Part shown: piece by piece, positions 1 to 11,900 of the stretch
How the letters are laid out: every line of letters begins with the position of its first letter
Numbering within the stretch: the stretch's first letter is position 1
Assembly (NCBI RefSeq): GCF_963678635.1
Contig: NW_026971169.1
Coordinates: 1-64,000 of the forward strand
Reading direction: 5' to 3'
Length of the DNA stretch: 64,000 nucleotides
From: Symsagittifera roscoffensis
Lineage: Eukaryota > Xenacoelomorpha > Acoela > Convolutidae
Position numbers and translations under genes: made by a program
The notes under the pieces: generated by a model
What the model was told of the DNA's origin: nothing
The model's input: the letters and a program-made list of their open reading frames with translations, nothing else
Database searches by the model: none

Positions 1-945
1 GAATAAAAAGGGAGAAACAAAAATTTTATGAACAATTTTCGTGAAAAGTTTTAAATTTTTTAATGAAACTTAAAAATATCAATAGCTTAAGTTTCCTGAA
101 TTTTTTGCTCCGATCATTGAAAGTGAGGAGGAACTTTGTATTCAATTTTTTCTTTTTTTTGTTTTCCACGCAAAATAAAGTTTTACCACGTCTTTTTACT
201 ACATAATCGAGCCATTACAGCGATCGTTATAAAAAAATAAACTTTTGTTAGACGTGTTTGCATAGTTCGAGTTTGCATAGTTCTCAAAACACACCATGCA
301 TCATAACTGTGTCACTTATTTGAGGAAAAGAGAGAAATAAATGAATCACTTTTTAAAAATTATATATGGTCAAAAATTAAGAGTAAACAAATAATCAATT
401 GGTTTTTTTTCAATCTTTGTTTCTACTTGATTGCAATACAGTAAATTGTAGATGTTCCAGTGATGCTCATTGAATTGTTCAGTGAGCGGAAACATGTTCA
501 GCAATCTGATCATGTTTGGTTTCCTTTTTGACTGAGATTGAAATTGTTTGGTTTTCATAAAAGCTCAACTGTTTGAAGCAGAAATTTCCGAACATCATTA
601 CGAAGCCAAACTGTGCACTAGATAGGCTCACCATTTTGTGTCTGTATGTTCCTGGATTCCAGAGACAAGTTTTTAAACGTTATAATTTTTTGCCGCAACG
701 CTTAAAGAAAATAGAACAAAAAAAATTGAAGTAATTCTTGTAAGGCCTGCAAAAACTCGTACGGTGCGGTTAAAGACATGGTACAACAAACAGTTTCCTA
801 AATCTTCCAGTGGTGAGGTAGAAAAGGTAAAAAGAAAGAATAGAATTTTTTTTCTAATGTCCAAGGCGATTAAAAATATTCAGTTACAGAAACAAAACAA
901 AAACAGAAAAAAATAGAACCGAGTGGAGCTCAATTGAGAGCCCAA
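1..945. other. AT-rich sequence upstream of the host gene
   Basis: No gene can be called with confidence. A plus-strand frame is open from about 685 to the stop at 914 and includes a basic stretch (TRTVRLKTWYNKQFPK). It is followed by possible GT donors near 813 and 826, so this could be an exon upstream of the exon ending at 1072. The only acceptor that matches in phase is the AG at 905-906, which lacks a pyrimidine tract. I therefore do not call it an exon. Confidence 0.4.
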
Positions 946-3900
946 ATGTTGTCGAGAGTGTTTGGTTGGATCACCGTCTCGTATGCTGTCCTTACTCCGC
1001 CAGTTGGAATATCAAATGCTGTGTTTTTCTTGAAAGCAAAAAAACATCTGACTGCCAAGAATGGTCTTCCCAGTAAGTTAATTTATCTTATACAAAATCA
1101 AGTTTTGGTTAAAAAAAACACAGTTATCAAAAAAAGTCATTGTTTTTTAAATTTACAGGAAGAACTTCGTTAATTCCAGATTGTTTTTTCTAATCGCTTG
1201 GATCAATGAATTTATTGGGGGCACTTGAAAAAGAAAACAATTGCTGATTGTTTTAATATTAACTAAATAAATTTACCAAGCACTACTGAAACGCCACAAG
1301 CGTCCAGTTTTTAGCCAGAGGGCAAGTTTATATGAAAAAGAAGGTATTGACAAAAACTTTTTTGGTGCTATCTGGTAGATCAATATATCAAAAAATAAAC
1401 TAGGCGCTGGATGGCTTGTACATGAAGCTTTTTGAGGTTTCTCTTATGAAAAACCAACTTAGATTAACTTTTATTAAAAACTTAAAACTTAATTTTTTTT
1501 TGATTATATATGTTTTTGTTGTAATCAGTTTTTCATTGCTCAGGACCTATAATGTATGCAAATCGAAAACAGTATGTTTTCGGGTGATCTGTACGCTACT
1601 TGAAAAAAAAAACAAAAAAGCTTTAGTTTCTCAGAACAGGGTTTGGACAATTGAAAGAAGATTTAATTTTCAAAAAAATGCGTGTTTCTCTGCTTTTGTA
1701 GGAAAGTATTTTGGCCCAGTGCTAAGTTATCTAACTTTTAACTTTCAATTGGCGCCAACTTTCAATTTTTGTGTTTAAATTAAGCAGAAGAGTCTGTTTT
1801 TGCTCTTTCACACATGTTCTTTTACGACAAGGCATGAATGAAAAATGAAATCATTTGCATAGTTTTGCGCACTTTTCCGGGCTGATTCGCAATTTTCCGG
1901 GCTCTTTCCCAATTTTCTGGCATCTTTCCCTCAGAAAGAGCAAAAACATACTCTTCAACAGTTAGAACATAGTGGAAGATGGCCTCGGGCATCTTTCAAC
2001 TATGTTCTAACTACTACTAAGAGTCATTAATCACAGTTAAAACAGTACACTTTTTAGTTCTTTCAAGTCATTTTTCATAAAAAGTCTTCTTCAATTCCGA
2101 GGTTCAATTAATAGTGCAAACAATTAATCACCGATGTAATTATCATTCAGTTGTTTAATTTGATCACTGTGCATTTCCAGAAAAATCCCAATACTTGTTT
2201 CTTTTGAGGTTAAAAAGTACCCAGTAGTTTTGCGGGGGTTGCGCACTTTTCCTCAGAAATTTTCATTTCGGCTTCTAGTTTAAGAAACATTGTGGAAATT
2301 TTTAATTAGATATTTGACATCTTTTTTTAAACCATTTACAACAATTTGATGCTTTGAGCTGTGAATTGAAAGTCATTTTGTCTGCGAGTCTTTTTTAGAA
2401 CTCTGAGCAGGGGCAGATCTAGGATTTTCTCGAGGGGGAAGGGGCGGATTTTCAAAAATGTTCAACAATTTTGACGACCCGACCGAAATGATTTTTTGAG
2501 CTCTCCCTAAGCACGGTTTAGTCCCTGTTTTGGCCGAATTTTCTGCGCCGCAGGGAAAATTTTGAAAAAATAGTCCAAAAAAGGCGTTTTTAGGCATTTT
2601 TGGAAAATTTTATGAAAAAAAATAAGTTTTTGTGGCGCGCGCGCTCCCCCCTCAAAGTTAATATATATATTGGCGCCAAAAGCGCTTTTAGAAAAATCTT
2701 AGGGTTGGTCGGCCAAAAATTTCTTAAAAAGTACCAAAAGGGGGACGCTTTGGGTCGGCAGGGGGTCGAATCCCTGAGAGGAGGAGGCCTTCAAACCCCC
2801 CCGCGCCCGACCCCACCCCCCTAAATCCGCCCCAAACTCTGAGTTCAAAAGGTGCCAGTTTGTTTATTCTAAATCACTAAAGAGCAAAAAGTTTCTGTCA
2901 AAAACTATTGGGCGGTTTTCCCATGATAGACGGACTGAATGATGACAAACTTTAAGCCAATCAAACTCCTTGGCTATTTCTTATTGGCTAAATGATTTTT
3001 GAACAAAGCCAAAGTTATCATTAACAGAAAAGGATTTATAGAAGCAAAGCAAAACTTTTGCTGAACATTCAGTGCAAATAAGCTATATGTTTTGTTGTTC
3101 CATTTTTCAATTTACACATTTAGTTTTAGGTTCATGAAAAATCATGTATCTGCTTATTTTCATTCGTTCGAAGCTGATTTGAATAGACTGGACTTTTTTC
3201 TGTGAGAGCTTTGCTTTTTTGAGATTTTTTTTAAGACTCAATTCTGATTGGCTGGAGATAACTGAACAAAAGTTGCAACAATCGGTCAAACCGCTATGAG
3301 AGACCCCACCACTTATGCAAGTAATGAATCACTTTTGAAGCTTTTATATTGCATATCGACGAATGTTTTGTTCTCGTTAGTTTTTTATTCCCATCCTGAC
3401 AAAATCAATTCCTCGAATATACATTTTGTTGACATAATGATTACTAAAATGAAACGCCTTAAATTGTAATCGGATTTTGCCTTTAACACTGGCAATTTGG
3501 GCGATTTGAGATAAATAAATTATAGACTTTCTCGAAGTTTTACTGTTACTTAATCGGAAAACTAATGCGGCTCAATCTTTGAAAACGTTATTGTAGCAAA
3601 AAAATGATCTAAATACAGACCCGAAGCACAACATTTGGCAATTGATCTGAGAATGGGAGAGCATAATCAAGTTTTATTTATTTTACATTTTAAAAGGAGG
3701 TCAAATTTGTAAAGATTTTGTTCTGATGCAACCAGTATAATTGTTCAGTTTTTGGCGAAAAAAGGTAGAATACTGGTCTTGAATTGAATTTTTCTCCAGA
3801 TTCAATTCGGCTTCTAGTGTAGAAACATGGTGTGACTTTTTGACCACATTTTGAAGAATTTTTTCTTCCTCAATTGAAAACCAAAAAAAAGTGTACGACA

Positions 3901-6900
3901 GTTTCCGAATAGTCGCAAAATTCAGGAGTGGTTTCAAAATTCATTCATTAATGAAATCGATAACTTATTTTTATTTTCTGATTTGATATGCGCGTAGCGT
4001 TGATGGCAAAAAACTGCCGCACTGAACTAAATCTAATAAATTTAGGGTAGCCAACCAAACCAACTGTTGGTTTAATTGACGCAGAACGCATAAAGATGTT
4101 TTTTGACCTTGAGCGTGGACACAAAACGCATAAATGCGTTTTTGAACTTGACTTTTCAGTCTTAGCTTTTTGATTTTTTCCTTAAACTATTTCAGAAAGG
4201 TTGAATGCCAGTCAATTTTTCTTATGTTAAGAGCTGATGGGACCGAGTGTAGGAAATTAAATTTCAGCTATTTAAGCCAGTCAAAAATGAGTATTCAATA
4301 AACTCAAAAAAATTGCAAGAAACTCAAAGGAAGCGAATAAATCCAGACCAATAAAATTAATATCGACCTTTTAAAATTAAATAGATAAATGAAATTGTAA
4401 AATTTGCGAAACTGAAATCGGGTGTTGGAATCGAAAATTAATAGTTTATACAGCCAGACGTGACTCAATTGAATGGGACTCAATTGAAGCAAAAACCTAG
4501 TTTTTTACCTTTAAAAAGAAGACTTAATTGAAACAAAAATCTGTTTTTTATATCTGGAATGTAAAACTATAAATGAGAGACATCACCACACTAGACACTT
4601 CTTGAACAAAATCACCGCGCTCATCAAATGACTAATCTTTATTGAATTAAAGGTTTTGTGTTGTTTTTCGTCAATTGCGTATGCTCGTAAAAACTTTTTC
4701 CCATCCTGAAAAGTCCAGTTCCGCGAATAATTATTACTGATGGCTATTTGATTACAAAAAAAACGCTTTTCAATCCCAATCAGATTTTAAATTTAACAGT
4801 GGCAATTATGTCAGTTTGAAATACATAACTAAAATACTATTTTGAATTTGAACAGTTAAAAAATCGGAAAGCTAATACGGTTCAAAATTTTTCAAAACAT
4901 TTTTGTGGCAAGCGAATTAATCCAAATACAGACCCGAAGTATAATATTTTGCTATTAGTATTAGAATGAGAGAGCATAATCAAGTTTTTTTTCTTGCACT
5001 TCAGAAGTACGTCAAAGTTGTAAAGATTTTGTTCTGATGCAACAAGCATAATTTTTCCAGTTTTTGGTGACAGAGGTAGAATACTGGCCTTGAATTGATG
5101 TTTTCTCCAGATTCGATTCGGATTCTAGTTTAAAAAACATGGCGCGATTTTGTGAACCCATTTTGAAGGTTTTTTCATGCCCTCAGTTGAAACCCAAAAA
5201 AAATTAAGTGTACGACAGTTTGTGAATAGTCGCAAAATTCAAAAGTGGTTTCAAAATTCATACAATGGTAAAATGGGATAACTTTTTTATCCGGTTTTGT
5301 TTGTGCGTTGATGGCGGAAAATGCCGCACTGAAATAAACAAAATAAATTGAGGCTAGCCAACCAACCCGGTTTTTGATTTAATAAACGCAGGATACATAA
5401 ATCTGTTTTTTGGCTTTGAGCGTGGAGGCAAAACGCATAAATTTATTTTTGAACTTGAAATTTCAGTTTCAATTTTTTGATTTTTTTTTGACTTAAACTA
5501 TTTCAGAAACGGAGTGGTGGAAATCAAATTAAGTTATTTTTAGCCAATCAGAAATGAGTATTCAATAGACTCAAAGAAGTTGCAAAAACTCAAAAAAGCG
5601 AACAAATCCAGACCAATAAATTTAATATCAACCAATTAAGAAAAAATAGATAAAAGAAAATGTAAAACTTGCGAAATTGAAATCGGAGTGTTGGAAAAAC
5701 CCAAGCCGACATTTTAAAAAAGTGAAAAAAAACTAAAGTTTCATAGTTTTACTGCACAAGTTGTTCATCGAAACGTTGTTTTACTACAATATTTAAATTC
5801 TTGGCTCTTTTTCCTTCCCGGCATCTGAAAAAAAAGCATCAATTTTATGTGTAACGGCGGTTTTTACAAGGTTAAACACAAAGACAAAACATGTTTGTCT
5901 TGGCCCTATTAGTACTAATGCCAATTTTTGTATGACAACGTGAACAAAATTTTACTTGTGAAAATTGGCAGGTGGGGGAAGGAAAAAGATCCAATTTTTA
6001 TATAATTACTTCTGTTTTTTGTAAAAGTCGCTCATCGAATAGAAACGTTTAATGATTTTGATTGTATAGAAGCTTTCCACCAGTGGATCCCTCCATTATG
6101 AGACCATCCCCCATCTTCAAGCTCAGGGTAGAACTACATAATTGAAACGCCATGATTTTGAGTTTTATTATCTCTTTATTAATTTAAGCGTGATCTGGGG
6201 CTCAACTTGCAACAAAATTTGAACTTGCTAAAGTATTTAATAGTTTTATTAGATTCTGGATTTCCAAGATTACCCGGGTTGAACAAAAATGCTACTCATA
6301 CAATTTTCATATATGGAAAAATGCTAATCATACACTTTTCATGCAATTCCATACGTATATAAAATTGAATGAAAGGTCTATGATTAAAGATTTTTCAAAT
6401 ATGGAATTTGTATGACTATCGTTTTTCCGCAAACCAAAAAAACCGTGTTTGTAACCGACCACAAGTGACAAAAATCATAGTTTTCTCAACACTAGAGTCA
6501 CAAAAAGTTTGATCGTCTCGCATTTACAATGCATTGGAAACGACCTGAATTGCATCAGGTTGTTCTCACAAAAGTGATAGTCTGAAAGCATCAAACTTTT
6601 CAGTTTTGGCAAAAATTTTCGAAGTTAATCATTTTCAAAATTTGAATTTTCAGATTATCAGACATTGATCAAGGCAAACATAAACATGCCATACAAAGCA
6701 AAAATGAATTTTCAGCAATTTTGAAAAAATTTTATCCGAGAAACGGAAAAAAAATCCCATTTTTATGCCAAAACAAGAAAAAAAGTTCTTTGAAAATTCG
6801 ATGACACCATTTCAGCAAAATGAATGAAATTGGTATGATTAGTATTTCTTCATAGACTTAGTTTAAGGAATTGTATGATTAGCATTTTTGGTCTAGGTAG

Positions 6901-7805
6901 GTCAACCCGGGTAGTTTTTGTTGTCAAAGCAGCATGGTTTCATCGATAAATTTTCGATGAGTTATTGCTGGGACATTTTGTCTTTCGTCGGTTTTTTTAA
7001 TTAAAAAGGTTTTCAATTTATGATTTACTTTTTTCATGTATTTTTGTAGGGTCCTTTTTGAACAGAATGAACAAACAAAGTGTCACTGAAATGAGAATCA
7101 ATTGAAGCAAAAAAAAAACTTTTTTATTGCATCTGAATAGCTTTCCACATCTTAAAAGTATCATAGTGAAACATATTTTGAGCAGTGAACAATTCTCTTC
7201 CAGCACATGTAATTCGCTGATTTTCTGGAATATGAAAATTTATATTATATATAAAGCATACAAATTATATGTCAAATATATAGTTCATTTAAAGACCATT
7301 GATAGACAAAATGTCTCAATTTGTACATTTCAATCGGCGAATCATTAAGGCACTTCTAAGATTTTAAAGTGTTTTATGCGTGGAATATTTATGAGAGACC
7401 AGTCCCTGATAGACTTCTGAAACTTAAACGTATTGTTTCCAGGTTTTTCTATATATGTTCGAGCTGTTCATTAAAAAGTCCCGACAGTTTGTTCTTGACT
7501 CTGTTGCATAGTTGTTGCATTGTTGGTCTTTTAAATTACTTTTTGTCTTATTCAAATTGAAATTATAAAGGAAAATTGTATTTACAGGCGTTTGGGCAAG
7601 AATTCGAACTGCTGATGAATACGACGCTGTTTATGGGTACCATCGCTCAGTCACGATTTCAGCCGCATTCGGCGCTGTCGGAGAAGTTTTTACAATCTGC
7701 AACTGTTTAATTCTCATCCTTTGCATTACCCACATCAAAACTGCCTTCGAGAAAATAAAGCTGAAAGTGCGGGCAGCTAAAACTGCTCTTTTCAGATCTG
7801 CTTAA
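946..7805 (+). CDS. Two-exon membrane protein, host gene (unrecognised)
   Basis: Exon 1 (946-1072) starts at the first ATG and ends before a consensus GTAAGT donor at 1073. Exon 2 (7588-7805) follows TTTACAG and ends in TAA at 7803. Exon 1 leaves one base of a codon and exon 2 supplies two, so the frame runs through to give about 114 residues. There are two hydrophobic segments, one near residues 6-28 and one (VTISAAFGAVGEVFTICNCL onward) near residues 65-95. A basic tail ends at ALFRSA. The layout resembles the last part of a multi-pass membrane protein, so more exons may lie upstream and residue 1 may not be the true start. I do not recognise the family. The 6.5-kb intron holds transposons. 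Confidence 0.45.
1073..2398. other. Intronic AT-rich sequence
   Basis: First part of the intron of the gene at 946-7805. A local run near 1868-1930 repeats a CTTTCCNNATTTTCNGGC-like phrase several times. The 120-codon plus-strand frame at 1416-1778 has low-complexity composition and no recognisable domain, and I do not call it a gene. Confidence 0.5.
2408..2834. mobile_element. Non-autonomous hAT-like transposon with 9-bp flanking repeat
   Basis: The ends are imperfect inverted repeats: AGGGGCAGATCTAGG at the left, and a right end whose reverse complement begins TGGGGCGGATTTAGG. The 9-bp sequence AACTCTGAG flanks both sides perfectly (2399-2407 and 2835-2843). hAT elements normally make 8-bp duplications, so the exact terminus may be off by one base. 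At 427 bp it has no transposase. A related end, GGCGCGGATTTAGGGGGG, appears alone near 14571-14590. Confidence 0.75.
2844..3296. other. Intronic sequence, nothing recognised
   Basis: AT-rich sequence between the hAT-like element and the tandem duplication. I see no coding or repeat structure that I can support. Confidence 0.5.
3297..5700. repeat. Diverged 1.2-kb tandem duplication
   Basis: Two head-to-tail units, about 3297-4430 and 4573-5700, share the same order of phrases. Both contain GAGAGA..ATCACCAC at the start, ACAGACCCGAAG, GAGAGCATAATCAAGTTTT, a GTACGACAGTTT phrase, a GCGTTGATGGC phrase, AACGCATAAAT and TCCAGACCAATAAA near the end. Many substitutions and small indels separate them, so the duplication is old. 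No coding capacity is evident. Confidence 0.75.
5701..6270. other. Intronic AT-rich sequence
   Basis: No gene, repeat end or RNA structure recognised between the tandem duplication and the first MITE copy. Confidence 0.5.
6271..6913. mobile_element. MITE family I, copy 1 (CCCGGGTTGA ends, TA flanks)
   Basis: The left end TACCCGGGTTGA and right end TCAACCCGGGTA are inverted repeats. The inversion continues inward as AAAAATGCT..TCATAC against GTATGA.TAGCATTTTT. The dinucleotide TA lies outside both CCCGGG ends, as expected for a Tc1/mariner-type TA target duplication. No transposase is present. The interior is rich in a palindromic CATACAATT..AATTGTATG phrase. Confidence 0.7.
6914..7587. other. 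Last part of the host intron
   Basis: AT-rich sequence ending in the TTTACAG acceptor at 7581-7587. Short frames here do not look coding. Confidence 0.5.
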
Positions 7806-8417
7806 GAGTTAACTTAACAGTTTCATCGCATTAGAGGTGTGTGTCGATTATTGCTATCGAAAGTTTGAAAGGAAAGAAAATGTTTATTATTTCGCGTATA
7901 ATTTAGTTAACAAATAGTTTCATCAAAAGACAGACGAATATAGCAGAAAATGACTATTGAAAAAAATCAGATATCTAGAAAAAGAACTCCAAATAGCAAT
8001 TTAACTTTTAAAATTTTGAAAAAATTTTTCCATTTGGTGTTCTCAAGAAAAACCGATAGTTGAAAAAGTGATCGACACGCACACACCCGAGCAAGCAAGC
8101 GAATCTAGATAAGAATTCCAAGTTCTCCACAGATCCTTTGTGACTTCCCTATTTTCCATGGCAAAATACTATCAGTAACCCTCGTTAATTTTAATTTTCC
8201 CAAAGAATAAGTTGTCAGTTTCTGAAGTTCCTGGTGATTTAAATCAGATTGCTAAGATTTCGCAAACATTTTTGGAATCGAAAAACATTGCAACATGGAT
8301 TTTTAACGAAAGTAACAAAATACAGAATTCCTATCTTGACCGGAAAACATCTGAGCGTGCTAGTGCACGCTGAAACACAATTTTCCTTTTGAATTAGGGG
8401 AATTGAAGGAGATTTTA
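7806..8417. other. Sequence downstream of the host gene
   Basis: The 3' flank of the gene ending at 7805. I see no clear AATAAA within the first hundred bases, so the 3' UTR end is unresolved. No other feature is recognised. Confidence 0.45.
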
Positions 8418-9549
8418 TTGTTCCGACTTTCGTAACTAAAGTAACGGAAAATTTGTCCTCGGAGTGGGTTTTTTTCTTCCGACAAATTTCGACTTTTTAA
8501 CTAGCCATTTTTGACGGAATGTTTTTATATCATTCGAAAGTTATTGTTGTCCTGAGCTTAACTTTGAAAAAAATATTTTAGCTGTGATTGTTATTTGTAA
8601 AGTTTTGGGGATTTAAAGATTGCCATTTTGGCCAAATTTGGACAATTAACGCGTGATATATTTCGCGCTATTAGCGCGTAAGCGAGATTTAATCCGTCTT
8701 AGAAATGGTTCCAAATTAGTTCAAGGAAGCTTATATGCCATAATTGATTTGTTAAAAGGAGCAAAACTTATCACTTTGTACTTATTATGACGTGTGGGGC
8801 GATGTTTTCACAAAAATTCCATATTTTTTTAAAAAAATTATTTTAATTTGATTTGATTACGTTTAAATTTTTCAAGTTATTTTTGCTCCAGAGACCTTAA
8901 AAACCTGTCGGAACATTCAGGGCTTCACCCTGATACGAGCAGTCTTGTTGTGTTTGCTTTTTGTAAATCTTGCCAATCTTCTGCAATATAATTGCAATAA
9001 TTGCCAAGTTTAGTACTAAAATGAAACAAGACTGCTCGTATCAGGGCGAAGCCCTGAATGTTCCGACTGCCTTTTAAGGTTTATTTAGCAGCAGCAATAC
9101 ATAAAAAAAATAAATGAAATAAAATTGAATTTGAATTTTTTAAATGAAAATCATCCCCCAGCACGCCATATAAAGTACAAAAAGATAGATTTCGTTCCTT
9201 GTTACAAATCAATTATGGCAAATAAGCTTCGTTCAACTACTTTGGAACGATTTATAAGACGGATTAAATCTCGCTTACGCGTTAATAGCGCGAATTATAT
9301 TGCGCGTTAATTGTCCCAAATTGTTCAAAATGGCCAAAATGGCAATCTTTAAACCCTCATAACTTTACGAAAAATGATCACAAGTGAAATATTTTTTCAA
9401 ATTTAAGCTCAGGACAACAATACCTTTTGAATGATTTTAAAAAATTCCGTCAAAAATGGCTAGTTAAAAAGTCGAAATTTGTCTAAAGAAAAAAAAACCC
9501 ACCCGAGCTTAAATATTCCGTTACTTTCGTATCAAAAGTCGGAACAACA
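8418..9549. mobile_element. Foldback (long palindromic) element
   Basis: Two arms of about 530 bp (about 8418-8950 and 9023-9549) are inverted copies around a loop of about 70 bp. Matching phrases include TTGTTCCGACTTTCGTA at the outer edge, GACGGATTAAATCTCGCTTACGCG in the arms, and CAGGGCTT.ACCCTGATACGAGCAG next to the loop. No ORF of note is present. The size and the near-complete symmetry fit a foldback or large MITE-like DNA transposon. Confidence 0.8.
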
Positions 9550-9955
9550 AGACTGCTCGTATCCTGGCAAAGCCCTGAATGTCCCGACTGCCTTTGAAGG
9601 TCCATGGAGCAGTAATAACCTAAAATGAAATTAAAATTGTTATTAGAAAATTTGAAATTTGTTTTGAAAATCATCCCCCCACACGCCATATAAAGTACAA
9701 AAGGATAGATTTTGCTCCCTGTGTCAAATAAATTATGGCAAATCTTTAAACCCCATAATTTAACGAAAAATGATCACATGTCAAATATCTTTTCAAATTT
9801 AAGCTCAAAAAAAACAATACTTTTTGAATGATACAAAAAAAAATTTAAAAAAAATTGTCAAAAATGGTTGTTACAAAGTCGTAATTTGCCTGAAAAAAAA
9901 CCCACCCCGTGCTCAAATATTCCGTTACTTTCGTATCGAAAGTCGGAACAAAAAA
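9550..9955. repeat. Third, shortened arm of the foldback element
   Basis: This segment repeats the right foldback arm in the same orientation, from GACTGCTCGTATC to AGTCGGAACAA. It lacks the internal stretch around the GCGCG-rich phrase near 9270-9310. It abuts the palindrome directly, so the array has three arms. Confidence 0.7.
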
Positions 9956-10601
9956 ATGAAAGTGGAATATGGTCAATGATAATAGATTATCTTGGATTTT
10001 ATTTTTGAAAAACGTAAATTAACGATTCCAGTGCGAAAAATAAAATTTTTAATCGATTATAATGGTTCATAATGGAGTTTTTTGGTATGGTGTTGAAAGT
10101 GTGCCGGATATAATTTTGCACAAATTAGGTAGATGTAAGTTTAGATTTGAAAATCCAGTGGGCTGTAAAATATTTGGAACTATTTTAGACATGTTATAGT
10201 CCATTATTCTCTCTTATAATGGATTTTAAATAGATTTTAATCTATTTAAATTTTTGAAATTAAAAAAATTTAATAGATCCCCAATCAATTGTGAGGACCC
10301 AAAGCGTTATCAAAACCAATTATAACATTCTTGACAACAAAAATTGATTATAATCAATTATTATTCAATGAAATTCAATGCGAATTTACTTAAAAATGGC
10401 TAAAATTGATGGTTTTTTGTCTGAAGCATTCTTGTAGTTGATAAGTATGATAGTAATGAATTCTGACTATTGGAGCCTCTGTTCTCAGGGCAAATCAATG
10501 CGTGATAATCCGCATGCGTTTGGCCGGTAAAAATAGTTTCAATTACTTCACGTCAGGAGGGTGGAAACATCAAGTTCGCTAGACCACGTCGGGAAGAGAA
10601 G
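9956..10601. other. AT-rich region with scattered AATCGATTATAAT phrases
   Basis: Phrases such as TAATCGATTATAATGG occur between about 10030 and 10400, and a GATAATCCGCATGCG phrase lies near 10503. It resembles MITE family II (12289-13245) and may be a decayed copy, but I cannot place its ends. Confidence 0.35.
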
Positions 10602-11337
10602 GCCCAAGTTGACCAAAAATGCTTATCATACATTTTTCATAAATGTGAATTTTCTTGTCATACAATTCAATACAATTCCAAACGAACAGAAAATTGTATG
10701 AAATCTCTATATTAAACATTTTCCCATAAATGGAAATTGTATGACTAACATTTTTTCCATGAATGGAAATTGTATGACCAATAAATTGTCATTTATGAAA
10801 GTTGTATGACAAACAGTTTTCGGAAGTTATTTTTTCAAATGCGGCACAAATTGCATAAAAACCCATCTAAATAAATACTCTTTAAAAAAGTCAATAACGG
10901 TTTTTTTACACAACGTCATAAAATTTTTCCAAATTTTTTTTTCATATTCAATTGCAGTTTGCTCTCATTTGTTGAGAAACTGTTACCAACTCATTTGAAG
11001 TTTCCAACAACCGGTTTTCAAAAAGTTTCCCATAAAAAAATTCTTTATGGCAAGAATGCATGTCATACAATTTTCATATATGGAAACTGTATGGTAAGCA
11101 TGTTTTTCCAAAAAAAAATTAAAGCCAATTTTTTTCCATCAGCGGTCTATTCAGCAGTGCTCGAAAAGCCGCAGAAATCATTAAAAACTTTTTCAATTGT
11201 TTTTTTGAAAATGTATGAAAAAAAATGTATGATAATCATTTTTTTTGTAGACTTGATGTATGGAATTGTGTGATAAGAACTTTTGTTATATGGAATTGTA
11301 TGATAAATATTTTCGGTACATGGAGGTCAACCCGGGG
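10602..11337. mobile_element. MITE family I, copy 2
   Basis: The left end is decayed (CCCAAGTTGACCAAAAATGC). The right end is GGAGGTCAACCCGGGG. The interior shares the CATACAATTTTCATATATGG and GTATGATAA phrases of copy 1. About 736 bp, no transposase. Confidence 0.65.
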
Positions 11338-11900
11338 TAGTGATAAATTAAAGCTAAACATTATTTACAGCAGCTACAGCTTCAACGAGAGCTTGCTCAC
11401 TTACAGGACAAAAATCGAAGAAATTTTCTTCTGATTTAGAGCTAGCGTTTGATGATATCACTTTTGCTAAGATTAACTGATCACACTATATTCGCTTAAC
11501 GGCAGACCTTACAGCTTCATAGCGAGTATTATGGCGAACATGCTATAAATACGTACAGTTGAGAAGTTACTTTGTGGCAAAAATAAAAGATAATGAGCAT
11601 TGACTGAGATAATGAACAAACAAATAATGAACATGTTGAAAAAAAAAACAATTTACCGATATTTTTCTGCCAAACGATCCGCATTTGCTTTAATTGAGGC
11701 CCGTTTGTCTTTCAGGGACTTTCTTTTTAAATTGATTCTATAAGGTGTCGTTGAAATAATAACAGAAATCAGATTTACATGCCGTTCAAGAATTAAAGTG
11801 ATCAGCAATTATTATTGGTTCGTCCATTTAGAGCGTCCGTAGAAACAATCGACATAGGACTTAAGTTTTTATTTTTTGTCACGTGTAGCAATACAACGAA
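11338..11900. other. Spacer between MITE copies
   Basis: No gene or repeat recognised. A short frame at 11225-11434 crosses the MITE end and is not considered coding. Confidence 0.45.

Noticed and set aside
1416..1778. 120-codon plus-strand ORF as a gene
   Set aside because: It is low-complexity and rich in Phe, Leu and Lys from AT-rich DNA, with no start context, domain or splice support.
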